From contig SZPK01000012.1 of NCBI GenBank assembly GCA_030263665.1, positions 128,366-192,365 on the forward strand: 64,000 bases of DNA, given 5' to 3'. The notes under the pieces are model-generated. The model did not search any database and was not told the origin of the DNA. It saw only the letters and a program-made list of their open reading frames with translations. Positions 34,181 to 42,518 of this stretch are shown in pieces; the stretch's first letter is position 1; each line of letters begins with the position of its first letter. Made by a program: the position numbers and the translations under genes. The DNA is from Villigracilis sp024434165 (GTDB taxonomy: Bacteria > Chloroflexota > Anaerolineae > Anaerolineales > Villigracilaceae).

Positions 34181-34221
34181 AAATCAAAACTCACCCCAGC
34201 CATCGGGGTGAGTTTTGATTT
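34181..34221. terminator. Bidirectional terminator
   Basis: A perfect 17-bp stem: AAATCAAAACTCACCCC (34181-34197) and GGGGTGAGTTTTGATTT (34205-34221), 7-nt loop, with T- or A-rich ends for both strands. It separates the plus-strand gene ending at 33991 from the convergent LPQTG gene. Confidence 0.85.
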
Positions 34222-34237
34222 CGGGTGGAGAAAACAG

Positions 34238-34807
34238 TTAGCGGGTCGGGGCGAAGCGCAGCCGCCGCGCCAGGAGAATCACGACGATGAAGGCGAGCGC
34301 CATCACAGCCAGTCCGGGAATTCCAACATCTTCCACCAAACCGGTTTGCGGCAGGCTCGTGGATGTGGGCACAATGGTCAGTTGCGCGATTGCCGCCTGG
34401 GTCAATGCCGCAGCGACGGTGGCGGTGGCGGCGGCGGGCGTGCCTGCGCTGACGGTGCTGGTCGCGTTCGGGTCGGGGGTCTGGGTGACCGTGGCAACGT
34501 TGACGACGGCGGTGGCGGTGGGCGGCTCGGTGGCGGTCGGCAGGATGGATGCCTCGAAGGTGGCGGTCAACGCCTGATTGATGAAGTTGGTGTTGGCGGC
34601 GGCGGTCTCTGTGGCGGCGGCAAATTGCGCCTGCTGTGCGGCGCGCGTCTGTGCGCTGAAAAGATAAACGCCCACCAGACAGGCAACCGAGATCAGGATG
34701 ATCCCGCCCAGGATTGCAGCTGCAATGAGGAACGTCCGGTTGTTGCTCGATTCCTCGGGGAGCGGGGCGTCATCGGGGGTTTCGAAATTGCTGTCATCGA
34801 AAGACAT
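34238..34807 (-). CDS. Small membrane protein with a C-terminal LPQTG sorting-like signal
   Basis: 189 aa. N-terminal acidic tail, a helix (about 27-48), a long Ala/Thr-rich extracytoplasmic stretch, then LPQTG near residue 150, a hydrophobic helix (about 158-178) and a basic end (ARRLRFAPTR). This LPXTG-helix-basic-tail arrangement is the classic sortase substrate, though here an additional N-terminal helix is present and no sortase is encoded in the window. A good ribosome-binding site (aggagag) is upstream. It follows the MutL operon by 60 nt. Confidence 0.65.
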   Translation of the reverse strand: MSFDDSNFETPDDAPLPEESSNNRTFLIAAAILGGIILISVACLVGVYLFSAQTRAAQQAQFAAATETAAANTNFINQALTATFEASILPTATEPPTATAVVNVATVTQTPDPNATSTVSAGTPAAATATVAAALTQAAIAQLTIVPTSTSLPQTGLVEDVGIPGLAVMALAFIVVILLARRLRFAPTR

Positions 34808-34867
34808 GAATCACTCTCCTGATTGGTTTATCAACCACAAAACACCTGGAATAATAACTGGGGGATA

Positions 34868-35923
34868 TTATCCCACAACTTCAAGGTTTACGAGGGGCGC
34901 TGCGACGGTCTCGCCGTTTTCAAGTTTGACCTCGGCGGCATGGGCGCGCAAGCCGCTGGGCAGGGTGGTCAACCCCGGTTTGATGGCGAGGATCGTACCG
35001 ATCATGCCCATGGCAGGCGGGCGGCGCATACGCACCTGCAAGCCTGGGGCGAGGGTTTCCGCTTCGCGCGGGGCAGGCGGATCGGAGGCGACGGGAAGCG
35101 GGATGATGACTTCGGGACGCGCGCCGGTGTAGCGGTCATAGACTTCCGCATTGACGGTCACTTCGCGTTTGGAGTTGGTGCTGAGCAGTTTGTAGGCGGC
35201 GGAGTTCATGGGCAGCGCGCCGAAGCCGTCCGTCACAAGGATCGGGAAGCGCATCTCGCGCGCCTTCTGCAAAACGGACGGGGAAATGCTCGAGAGGATC
35301 AACCCGCGCGCGGGCAGTTCCGCAGCGGCTTGCAGTGTTTCGGCATCCTTGACCATGCCCGCGAGGATGATGGAGCCGCGCAGGCTCACATCCAGCCGCC
35401 CGACGGTCAGCACGCTCTCCGGCGATTCCATCAGGTTGACCAGCAGCCCGGTATCCATGCGCCCGTTGCCCCACACCCCTTGCACCAGTCCGCCGGCGGT
35501 TTGAATGACTACGCCTCGGTTGGGGATGATCTGGGTCACGGTGCCGGGGATGCCCGCGCGTAATTCGAGTTTCGTTTCGCCCACTTCCATCAGCACCTGC
35601 CCGCCGCCTACCGCCACCACGCGCCCTTCGCGCGGCGCACGGACGGAACGCGGGAACAAGCCCCTGCCCACGGCAACCTCGGTGGCTGCCGAGAGGCGGT
35701 CATCCACCTTGCATTTGATCAGCCGGTCTGCCATGGCAGGCGAGACGTTCAAAAGGCGGGCGACATCCAGCAGCACGTGTTCGCGCGCCCAGCGGGTTTC
35801 GGCAACGACGTCGGTCGGCGTGACCTTTTGCTGAAGGCGCACATTCACCGTCCCGGCAACCGGGAGCAGGCGCTCGCGCACAATCGAGGTCAAACCGATC
35901 ACATGCAGTACAGGGGCATCCAT
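34868..35923 (-). CDS. Uncharacterised 351-aa protein, last gene of the MutL operon
   Basis: A soluble beta-rich protein without helices that span the membrane. Two SH3/KOW-like segments are visible (GTVTQIIPNRGVVIQTAGG at about 135-155 and GMIGTILAIKPGLTT near the C-terminus), with a Rossmann-like middle (RGLILSSISPSVL, PILVTDGFGALP). The start is the ATG at 35923 with ggagg 11 nt upstream. The 2-nt gap to the MutL gene implies translational coupling. I do not recognise a family. Confidence 0.7.
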   Translation of the reverse strand: MDAPVLHVIGLTSIVRERLLPVAGTVNVRLQQKVTPTDVVAETRWAREHVLLDVARLLNVSPAMADRLIKCKVDDRLSAATEVAVGRGLFPRSVRAPREGRVVAVGGGQVLMEVGETKLELRAGIPGTVTQIIPNRGVVIQTAGGLVQGVWGNGRMDTGLLVNLMESPESVLTVGRLDVSLRGSIILAGMVKDAETLQAAAELPARGLILSSISPSVLQKAREMRFPILVTDGFGALPMNSAAYKLLSTNSKREVTVNAEVYDRYTGARPEVIIPLPVASDPPAPREAETLAPGLQVRMRRPPAMGMIGTILAIKPGLTTLPSGLRAHAAEVKLENGETVAAPLVNLEVVG

Positions 35924-35925
35924 CG

Positions 35926-37683
35926 TTATCCGCCTCCGAGGGTCCAGTTCCATTTTTTGATGAGTTCGCGCCGCCGCACCGGGTCGGTTGGAAGTTCGAG
36001 CGGACGCCCGCGCCCGTCGAAGACGACGCCCAACGCCCCGCCGCTGACCGGGAAGCTGCCGCCGCGGCCGGGACCGTAGCCTACATCCGCGCCGTGCAGC
36101 GTCTGCACGGTTAGTTTTCCGGTTTCGCCGATGGCAAGCGGCAGGGTCTCGATGGAGCCGTATTTCAACTCCACCTGGGCTTCGGCGCCGTTTTCGTACG
36201 TCATCTTTGCACGCAGGATGGGAGTTCCATACCTGGCGGAGACTACGGGCGAAACGACCGTGCCAACGCTCAGGAACGCCCCGGATTCAAGCACCTGCAC
36301 CGGCAGGATGTTGTTCTGCGAAGCCGCCGCGCCGAGAAGCGGCAGGAGGCTGTTCTGGTCGAGGATGACGGTGGTGATGCCCACGGGTTGAATCGTGTCC
36401 AGCAGCAGGAGCAAGCCCTGGCCCGGGCGCGAAGCGTCGTTCAGCGCGCTGCCCCCGGCGAGAATCGGCTCGAAGAGCGGGGTCAAAGCCGGTTTGATCC
36501 GGGCTGCGTTCTGCGGAAAATCGCGCCGCGCAGACTGCATCGCAAGATAGAGCGCCTGCCTGGCGACCGCCTGGGCGATGACAAGGTCTTCCTTTGTCGC
36601 CGCAATGGTCGCGGGATACAGCGATTTGTGATGGAGATAATCGCGCAGGACGCTGTCTGGAATATCCAGCGGAGACCAGCGCAGGATGTCTTCGAGAGTG
36701 GTGTAGTTCAACAGTCCCGTCAGGTTCTCGCCGATGCCGAACTGCGGAAAGACCTTGAGGACGGATTTGTTCCGAAAACCCGCCGCGATTACCGAAGCGG
36801 ATGCGCCCAAATCCACGCTGAGCAAACCTTTTTGCGAGCCATACACTTTGGAGAGGAAGCGCACCATGCGCCCGGCGGCGTACGCAGTCGGCAGGATATG
36901 CCCGCCCGACCACAGGTCGAGCGAATCCACGCCTTTGAGCTGGCGCTTGCGAATGTTGATGACCATGCGCGCCAGTTCGCGTTCCGCCGGGTCAATGTCC
37001 TCGGTATCGAGCGAGGGGCGGATGTTGGGGCTGAAATGCAGCGAAGCCGCCAGTGACCCGACCAGCGTTTTGACCTCTTCCTCCATTTTTTCGTTGCCTG
37101 CAAACAGCACGGCGGGACGTTTCTCCTGCGGCATGAGGAAACTGGCAAGCCCGATGGGTTCGAGCAGTTTTTGAATGGAGCGCGATGCGCCTCCGTCTGT
37201 GCCGCCGGCGATGACGAACAAATCGGGGCGGTGGCGCAGGATGCTGTCAATCTGCTGATCCGGCTTGCGCAGGTCGCTCAGCCCGATGGTATCCACGATG
37301 CGCGCGTAGGTGGATTCGGTCAGCCGCCGCGCGCTTTCGAGCGAAACGTCCTTGAGCAGGCCGACGACGACGGTCTTGATGGCGGGTCCCGCCGAGAGTG
37401 TGACCACGAGCGCATCCACCCCGGACCCGTTGGACTGGCTTGGAATCAGGAGCGCGCGCGAGGAATCGAGCAGGGTCCTGCCCAATATTTTTTGCAGGGC
37501 TTCGATGGCGTTGCGCGCGCCTTCAGAGACATCCTTGAAGGGCGCTTCAGCGGTGCTGGGCGCAACGCCCGACGCCACGAAGCGATATTCGCCTTCGATG
37601 ACATCGAACAACACTGCGCGCGTATTCGCCGCGCCGACATCTATGGCAAGGAGGGAGTTACCGGCAACCAGTGAAGAAGGCAT
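35926..37683 (-). CDS. MutL-like (glutamate mutase L family) actin-fold ATPase
   Basis: 585 aa with the ASKHA (actin/Hsp70/sugar kinase) nucleotide-binding motifs in order: phosphate-1 LLAIDVGAANTRAVLF (about 11-26), VIAGGTDGGAS (about 155), phosphate-2 GLLSVDLGASASVIAAG (about 287) and an adenosine-type motif ILAGGSALNDA near 405. The family name comes from a gene beside glutamate mutase, but no mutase S or E subunit or cobalamin gene is present here. It is flanked by membrane proteins in a coupled operon, so a role in a membrane-associated complex, as for PilM or FtsA, is plausible but inferred. Confidence 0.8.
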   Translation of the reverse strand: MPSSLVAGNSLLAIDVGAANTRAVLFDVIEGEYRFVASGVAPSTAEAPFKDVSEGARNAIEALQKILGRTLLDSSRALLIPSQSNGSGVDALVVTLSAGPAIKTVVVGLLKDVSLESARRLTESTYARIVDTIGLSDLRKPDQQIDSILRHRPDLFVIAGGTDGGASRSIQKLLEPIGLASFLMPQEKRPAVLFAGNEKMEEEVKTLVGSLAASLHFSPNIRPSLDTEDIDPAERELARMVINIRKRQLKGVDSLDLWSGGHILPTAYAAGRMVRFLSKVYGSQKGLLSVDLGASASVIAAGFRNKSVLKVFPQFGIGENLTGLLNYTTLEDILRWSPLDIPDSVLRDYLHHKSLYPATIAATKEDLVIAQAVARQALYLAMQSARRDFPQNAARIKPALTPLFEPILAGGSALNDASRPGQGLLLLLDTIQPVGITTVILDQNSLLPLLGAAASQNNILPVQVLESGAFLSVGTVVSPVVSARYGTPILRAKMTYENGAEAQVELKYGSIETLPLAIGETGKLTVQTLHGADVGYGPGRGGSFPVSGGALGVVFDGRGRPLELPTDPVRRRELIKKWNWTLGGG

Positions 37684-37688
37684 GATTC

Positions 37689-38399
37689 CTAAAACCCCAG
37701 GGTGGTGCGAAGCAGGGTGATGAAATTGACAAGCGAGGAAAAGCGTTCGATCAACGCGGTCAGTGCGGCGGCGTACACGCCCGCAAATACCGCGCCCAGG
37801 GTAATGCCGATGAAAATGCGCCCGAACCAGGCAACGATTTCGATCAAACCAAAGCGGCGCATCGAGCCGTCCGATTTTTGCTGCGCGCCGAAATGGAAGT
37901 AGGCAAGCGAAGCGACCGTCCCAAACAAAACGACCGCGCCGTTACCAAGCACCTCCGCCGCGCCAATGTTCCGCGCGGCGGCAGCCTGCGGGTCGAAAAT
38001 ATTGATGGTCGCCTGCACCTGCGGAATGAGCGTGCCAAGCAATGCGCCGCCGAGGGTCACTGCCGCACCCGCGCCCACGAGGAATGCCATGGAAGGGCGG
38101 GCAAAGCCGGCCATGCGCGGCGAAATCTTCATAAGGATGAGCGCCGCGCCAATCAACGGAATCAAAACGAGGATTTGATCCGCCAGCGAACCGGAAAAGA
38201 CGGCGGAAAGCAGTTTATCCCAAAGACGCGGCTTGAGCGCCTGCCACCAGATCACGGAGCCGATATATCCCGAAGCCGCGCCGACGAAGACGTACACCGC
38301 AACACGGAAGAGCGGATTATCCCCGATCAAATAACTGAGAATGAGGACGGTGAACAGAAAGCTCAGCACGCCGCTGACGAGGTCGAGACTGACCGCCAT
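37689..38399 (-). CDS. Uncharacterised membrane protein (MutL operon)
   Basis: 236 aa with about 6 helices and a highly hydrophobic core (VLIPLIGAALILMKI, VGAGAAVTLGGALLGTL). The start is the ATG at 38399, with aaaggagg upstream. The extension to 38444 lies inside the zinc-ribbon gene. Coupled to it and to the MutL gene (5-nt gap). I do not recognise the family; a channel-like or scaffold role is only a guess. Confidence 0.65.
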   Translation of the reverse strand: MAVSLDLVSGVLSFLFTVLILSYLIGDNPLFRVAVYVFVGAASGYIGSVIWWQALKPRLWDKLLSAVFSGSLADQILVLIPLIGAALILMKISPRMAGFARPSMAFLVGAGAAVTLGGALLGTLIPQVQATINIFDPQAAAARNIGAAEVLGNGAVVLFGTVASLAYFHFGAQQKSDGSMRRFGLIEIVAWFGRIFIGITLGAVFAGVYAAALTALIERFSSLVNFITLLRTTLGF

Positions 38400-38400
38400 G

Positions 38401-40824
38401 TTACTTCCCTCCTTTTGCCGCGGCGCGCTCTCGCAGACCCACAATCAGATTCAACAGCCCGCCGCCCAGCACGAGCAGCACGGCAAGCAGCATGCCGAGG
38501 CTGAACGCGGGCCAGTACGAGCGCGCCGTTCCGGGGCGCCCGGCGTTGTACTGCTCGAAGATCGCACCGCCGTACAATCCGGGAATGATGCCGGTCACCT
38601 GTCCCGAGTCGTAATACGGCTCGATCATGGGCGCGGCTTGCGCGCTGGAAACGACGATGAACGGAACCGGCGCGGCGTTGAGCGTTCCCTGCGTCTGTTC
38701 GACCCAGGCGCGGGCGGCTTCGGCGTTATCGGTGATGAGAATGATCGCAACAAATTGACCGGCAGTCTCCCGGGCAAACGCGCGAATGCCCATCTGCCCG
38801 CCGGGCAGGTATCCGAGATTCGAATAGGTAAAACCGTTGTTGTTGAGATGTTCGGCAAACAGCGGCTGGGCGATGAGCCGTTCCGCCAGCAGGGAGCCGG
38901 TCTCATTGGTCGAAACAAAGGTGAAAGCGGGGTGACGGAACAGGACCAGCATATCCAGCATGGGCGTTGCAGCGGCTTCCAATTCCGCTGCGCGCGAGGG
39001 CTCGTAATCGAATGCCACCAGCACCGGGGCGTTTTGCGGGATGGGCAGGCTGGCAAACCACGATTGAACGCTCAACACTTCATTCGGCACGAGCCGCGGG
39101 GTGGAGAAAAACTGCGGCTGAAGCAGGAGCGCCGCGAACAATGCAACCGTGATCGCAACCGTGAGGAACCAGCGCAGTCCGCGCGAAGCCCCCAGCGAGG
39201 GGAGCGATTCGAGCGGCACCGGCGAGGTCTCCGCAGCGAGGATCTGCTCCAAAATTTCGGCGTGCGCCACCTGCTCGTCGCTGGTCTGCAATTTGATCGA
39301 ATACGACTTGGGCTTGCTGGTGGGCGTGAAACCGGGCGCCGCCGGTAAAACGCCCTGCAAACCTGCCAGCGCGCCGCGCGATTCCAGGGTTTGGTCGCCC
39401 GTAAACGAAGGCTGGGAGGAAATCCCGGCAGGCTCCACCGGGCGCATCGCCTGCACCCAGGCGGGCAGGTCGCTTGGCGCGAGCGCATCTTCATTTGTAA
39501 TTGGAGTGGGCGCGGGCGCAGAGAAGGTATCCGTAGGGGGCGGCTCGACCACATTGGAAAGCCAGTCCGGCATTTCGGCGAAGAGGTCGCTTTCCCCGGT
39601 CTTGAAATCCGGGGTGAAGGCTGGCGCACTCTCGAAGGACGCATCGCCTGGTTCCGGCGCGGCTTCCTGGCGGGGGGCGTCCGCTTCCTGGAACGGCTTG
39701 AGCCAGTCGGGTGTCTCCGGGGAGGAAGCCGGTTTGCTCTCCTCCTGTTGTTCTGCGGGCTGGTCGAAAATGGATGATTGCGGCGCGGCGGCTTTCAACC
39801 AATCCGGCAGGTCGGCAATAAAAGCGTCCGGGGCGGGTTCCCCCGGCTGACCTTCGGTGACAAAATGAATGGTGTCTTCACTGGCAAGCCAGGCGGGCAC
39901 TTCAGGTTCCTGCGTTCCGCCAGATTCCGCCCTCAACCATTTTGGAGTCGTATCCTGAGCCGGTTTTTGCGCTTCCGCCGGACTCTTCAACCAATCCGGC
40001 ATTTCTGCGGGAGGGATGGTCGGCGCTTCGGACGAGCCCGGAATTGGTTCAAAGAAGAAAGCGGATTCTTCGCCCTGGGGCTTTTCCTGCTGGCTTTCCA
40101 AGCCGCGCAGCCAGTCTGGCGTATCGGCAGGCAGACTCGCCGGCGCCGCCGGCTCTTCGGGCTTTTCCCCGGCATCTTCCGCCATTTGGCGCAGCCAGTC
40201 TGGGGTGTCATCGGCAGGCACGCCCGGAATGGACTCTTCATGAGCGAGCGGAGGAATTGGCTTGGTCTTTTGCGGCTGCGCCTCACTGCGGAACCAATCT
40301 GTCAATTCGTCCTTTTCAGGCTGGGGCTGGGAGGACTGCAAATCCGCAAGCCATGAGGGCATTTCTGCCCCTTCTTCGGATTTCTCCTGCGGGAAATCGC
40401 CCTTGCCGCCCATTTCCACCCAGCGGACTCCACCGGTCTCAGTCTTCTCTTCTCTGGAAGGTTTGGGCTGCGCGCCCGTGATGTTGGCAAGCCAGTCTGG
40501 GACTTCCTCTTCTTCGTTTGAGTCCGCCTGGGATTGCAGACCAGCCAGCAGGTCCTGTTGGGAGGCGATGGGTCTGGTCTTCTCCGCCTGCTGCAGAGAT
40601 TCGCTGCTCTGCGGTTCGGTCTGACGCGCCGCATCGCGCGCATCCCTCAACCACTGCGGCAGGATGGGTTCCAGTTCGGCGGTCTGTTTCTTCGTGGGAA
40701 CCTGCCCGGGCTGGATTGAATCCATCCCATCACCGGTTGCAAGCGGCGACCGGCAGTTGCGGCAAAAGTCGCTGTTCTGCGGGTTATCCGCGCCGCAGAC
40801 GGGGCATTGAATCATATCCGCCAT
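38401..40824 (-). CDS. Zinc-ribbon protein with about twelve W-L motif repeats and two membrane helices
   Basis: 807 aa. An N-terminal zinc ribbon (C7, C10, C21, C24), then about 450 residues of acidic, disordered-like sequence carrying about 12 repeats of the form (M/T/L/V)P(D/S/K/A)WL spaced 20-60 residues apart (examples: VPDWLANI, MPSWLADL, TPDWLRQM, LPDWLKAA). Then a helix at about 548-568, an extracytoplasmic domain (about 570-765, YEPSRAAELEAAATPMLDML, split YEPSRAAELEA then AATPMLDML), and a final helix (about 765-795). The tandem W-L motifs look like binding sites for a repeated partner. Ends 1 nt before the next gene. Confidence 0.75.
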   Translation of the reverse strand: MADMIQCPVCGADNPQNSDFCRNCRSPLATGDGMDSIQPGQVPTKKQTAELEPILPQWLRDARDAARQTEPQSSESLQQAEKTRPIASQQDLLAGLQSQADSNEEEEVPDWLANITGAQPKPSREEKTETGGVRWVEMGGKGDFPQEKSEEGAEMPSWLADLQSSQPQPEKDELTDWFRSEAQPQKTKPIPPLAHEESIPGVPADDTPDWLRQMAEDAGEKPEEPAAPASLPADTPDWLRGLESQQEKPQGEESAFFFEPIPGSSEAPTIPPAEMPDWLKSPAEAQKPAQDTTPKWLRAESGGTQEPEVPAWLASEDTIHFVTEGQPGEPAPDAFIADLPDWLKAAAPQSSIFDQPAEQQEESKPASSPETPDWLKPFQEADAPRQEAAPEPGDASFESAPAFTPDFKTGESDLFAEMPDWLSNVVEPPPTDTFSAPAPTPITNEDALAPSDLPAWVQAMRPVEPAGISSQPSFTGDQTLESRGALAGLQGVLPAAPGFTPTSKPKSYSIKLQTSDEQVAHAEILEQILAAETSPVPLESLPSLGASRGLRWFLTVAITVALFAALLLQPQFFSTPRLVPNEVLSVQSWFASLPIPQNAPVLVAFDYEPSRAAELEAAATPMLDMLVLFRHPAFTFVSTNETGSLLAERLIAQPLFAEHLNNNGFTYSNLGYLPGGQMGIRAFARETAGQFVAIILITDNAEAARAWVEQTQGTLNAAPVPFIVVSSAQAAPMIEPYYDSGQVTGIIPGLYGGAIFEQYNAGRPGTARSYWPAFSLGMLLAVLLVLGGGLLNLIVGLRERAAAKGGK

Positions 40825-41435
40825 TATTTACCCCCGTAAGGACGATCCATCCCGAACAACACGCGCAAGCCGGTGGCAAGTGTGCCGAGCGCCACGCCGA
40901 TCAAAATTCCGCGCGCGCCGCCCAGCGCCAAAACCTGGCTCACCCACGGACGGACCAGCGTGCCGATGGCGGGAATCTCTCCAAACGGCAGGGTCACCGA
41001 ACCGAGGAAGAGCACCACGGCGGTCAGGATGAATACGATGCCCATCACGTCCGCACGGCGGCGCAGGAGGCGGATGGCGGCATATAACAGGGAGACGGTC
41101 AGCAAGCCCATCAACGCGGCTTCGACCGGCAAAATGATTCCATTCAATACGACCTGCATTGCGGCATGGTCCGGGCGCAGGACGACCCCGGCGAAAAAGG
41201 TGAGCGCCATGACGAGAACAAGGAGCGCGCTGTAAATGCTTCCCTTTTCTCCGCGGCGGACCTTGTCGGTATGCACAACCATCAGGTTGACCAGCCCCAC
41301 CAGCCCGGCAACGCCGACCAGAATCACCGCCCAGTTCAGCAGGATGGTTTGAATCAACTGCGCCTGCGGCAGGAAGTAACCAAGCAAAACCAAAACGCCG
41401 ATGGCAATGGCGATGACCGCCGTAAAGACCCGCAT
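40824..41435 (-). CDS. Uncharacterised membrane protein (MutL operon)
   Basis: 203 aa, six predicted helices with short loops, no recognisable motif beyond a basic RRLRRRADVMG loop near 120. Start and stop overlap its neighbours by one base (TGATG-type junctions), so it is translated as part of the coupled operon. Confidence 0.65.
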   Translation of the reverse strand: MRVFTAVIAIAIGVLVLLGYFLPQAQLIQTILLNWAVILVGVAGLVGLVNLMVVHTDKVRRGEKGSIYSALLVLVMALTFFAGVVLRPDHAAMQVVLNGIILPVEAALMGLLTVSLLYAAIRLLRRRADVMGIVFILTAVVLFLGSVTLPFGEIPAIGTLVRPWVSQVLALGGARGILIGVALGTLATGLRVLFGMDRPYGGK

Positions 41436-42166
41436 CAGATCACCCCCACGAATTTCAACGCCGCGCCGCCCAACAACGCAAGGATGACCAGCCAGCGCAG
41501 AATATCCTGCAAGGACAGGCTGGCGGTATGGGCGGGGTCGCTGCCGAGATATGCGCCCGCAGCAAAGAGCTCCTCGCCGATGAGCGCATCCGGCGCACTG
41601 ACGTAAAGAACTGCCTGCCCGGTCAGGTTGTCGCTGGCGCCGATTAACGTGACGTGGTCGCGGTCGGAAGACTCGGCGAGCAAACCGGCTTCAGGACCAA
41701 AGTGCCCGGTCAGGATGTTGGTGGAGACGCTTTCGTTCGCCGCAATGTGCATTGCCCCGGCGGCGTAACTGAAAGGAGTCAAGCCGGTGACGCGCCCCGT
41801 CGTCGGGACGTATAACTCGTCCACATTGGCGGCTTGATATCCGGCTTGGATGGTGTCCTGGGTCAACAGACCAAGTGTCGGGTCCCCGGCGGAGGCGACG
41901 GAAGGCATGTCGCTGACGGAAGTGCGCTCGGCGATGATTCGGAGCATGGCGAGCCCGGCAAAGGCGGAGCCTCCGCGCGCATCCAGCAGGTTGCCGTGCC
42001 CGAGGGAGATGTGAAGGCGCTTGCCGTCTTCGATGCTCAACCCCACCGTGCGAATCAGGCGTGTGAAGGCGGGGATTTCGCGCAGGCGGGCTGGCGATTT
42101 TCTTTTGATGAGCGTTAATGCCGCCAGCAGAATGGCGGCAAGCAGAAGGCTGGACGCGGCGATCAT
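41435..42166 (-). CDS. DUF6754-like membrane protein
   Basis: 243 aa: a short N-terminal helix (about 5-20), a cytoplasmic or extracytoplasmic domain with a pattern typical of DUF6754 (RLHISLGHGNLLDARGGSA and ERTSVSDMPSVASAGDPT, then TGRVTGLTPFSYAAG), and a C-terminal helix (about 220-240). DUF6754 proteins occur in Chloroflexota and related lineages and have no known function. Its gene overlaps the upstream 81-aa gene by 4 nt. Confidence 0.7.
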   Translation of the reverse strand: MIAASSLLLAAILLAALTLIKRKSPARLREIPAFTRLIRTVGLSIEDGKRLHISLGHGNLLDARGGSAFAGLAMLRIIAERTSVSDMPSVASAGDPTLGLLTQDTIQAGYQAANVDELYVPTTGRVTGLTPFSYAAGAMHIAANESVSTNILTGHFGPEAGLLAESSDRDHVTLIGASDNLTGQAVLYVSAPDALIGEELFAAGAYLGSDPAHTASLSLQDILRWLVILALLGGAALKFVGVI

Positions 42167-42408
42167 GACCCTGCTCCTTCGCGGGCAAGGAAGGAGGCAA
42201 ACGCCTGCGCTTCCGTTTCGTCTTCCAACATTTCGGCAATTGCGGTCAGTTGGCCGCTTTTGATGAACCCGCCGCTAAAATAAATCGCCTGCGCTCCAAG
42301 CAGGGCGAAAGGACTTCCTGCTTCAAGAAACGAGGCGACCAGAACGTGAAGTTGATATCGGCGCAAGGACGCAGCCCAGCGATGCCAGAATTCGCGCGAT
42401 GACTTCAT
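42163..42408 (-). CDS. Small protein opening the MutL operon
   Basis: An 81-aa protein, hydrophobic in the middle (LHVLVASFLEAGSPFALLGA), not obviously membrane-spanning. No family recognised. It is the first gene of the operon. A TATACT -10 lies 10 nt from the ATG and there is no ribosome-binding site, so the mRNA is nearly leaderless. The 3' end overlaps the DUF6754 gene by 4 nt. Confidence 0.55.
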   Translation of the reverse strand: MKSSREFWHRWAASLRRYQLHVLVASFLEAGSPFALLGAQAIYFSGGFIKSGQLTAIAEMLEDETEAQAFASFLAREGAGS

Positions 42409-42418
42409 AGTTACGGAG

Positions 42419-42424
42419 AGTATA
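42419..42424 (-). promoter_or_regulatory. -10 element of the MutL operon
   Basis: On the minus strand TATACT (42424-42419) ends 10 nt before the ATG at 42408. A second, overlapping TATGCT lies 5 nt further upstream. No convincing -35 is visible. Confidence 0.45.
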
Positions 42425-42479
42425 GCATAATTTTATTCCCGCCCCTTGCGCCTCTCATGGTGGAATGATTGCAGTTTAT

Positions 42480-42510
42480 GACCCGAAAGGTTTGGGAAAC
42501 CTCCCGGGTC
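42480..42510 (-). terminator. Hairpin after glgC
   Basis: GACCCG/CGGGTC with an inner AGGTTT/AAACCT pairing makes a 14-bp stem including two G-T pairs. No T-run follows, so it may be a transcript-stabilising hairpin as much as a terminator. Confidence 0.4.
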
Positions 42511-42518
42511 CGATACGT

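Noticed and set aside
35926..37683. Glutamate mutase activator as the function of the MutL-like gene
   Set aside because: No mutase subunits or cobalamin genes are in the window, and the neighbours are membrane proteins, so the family name is not used as function.
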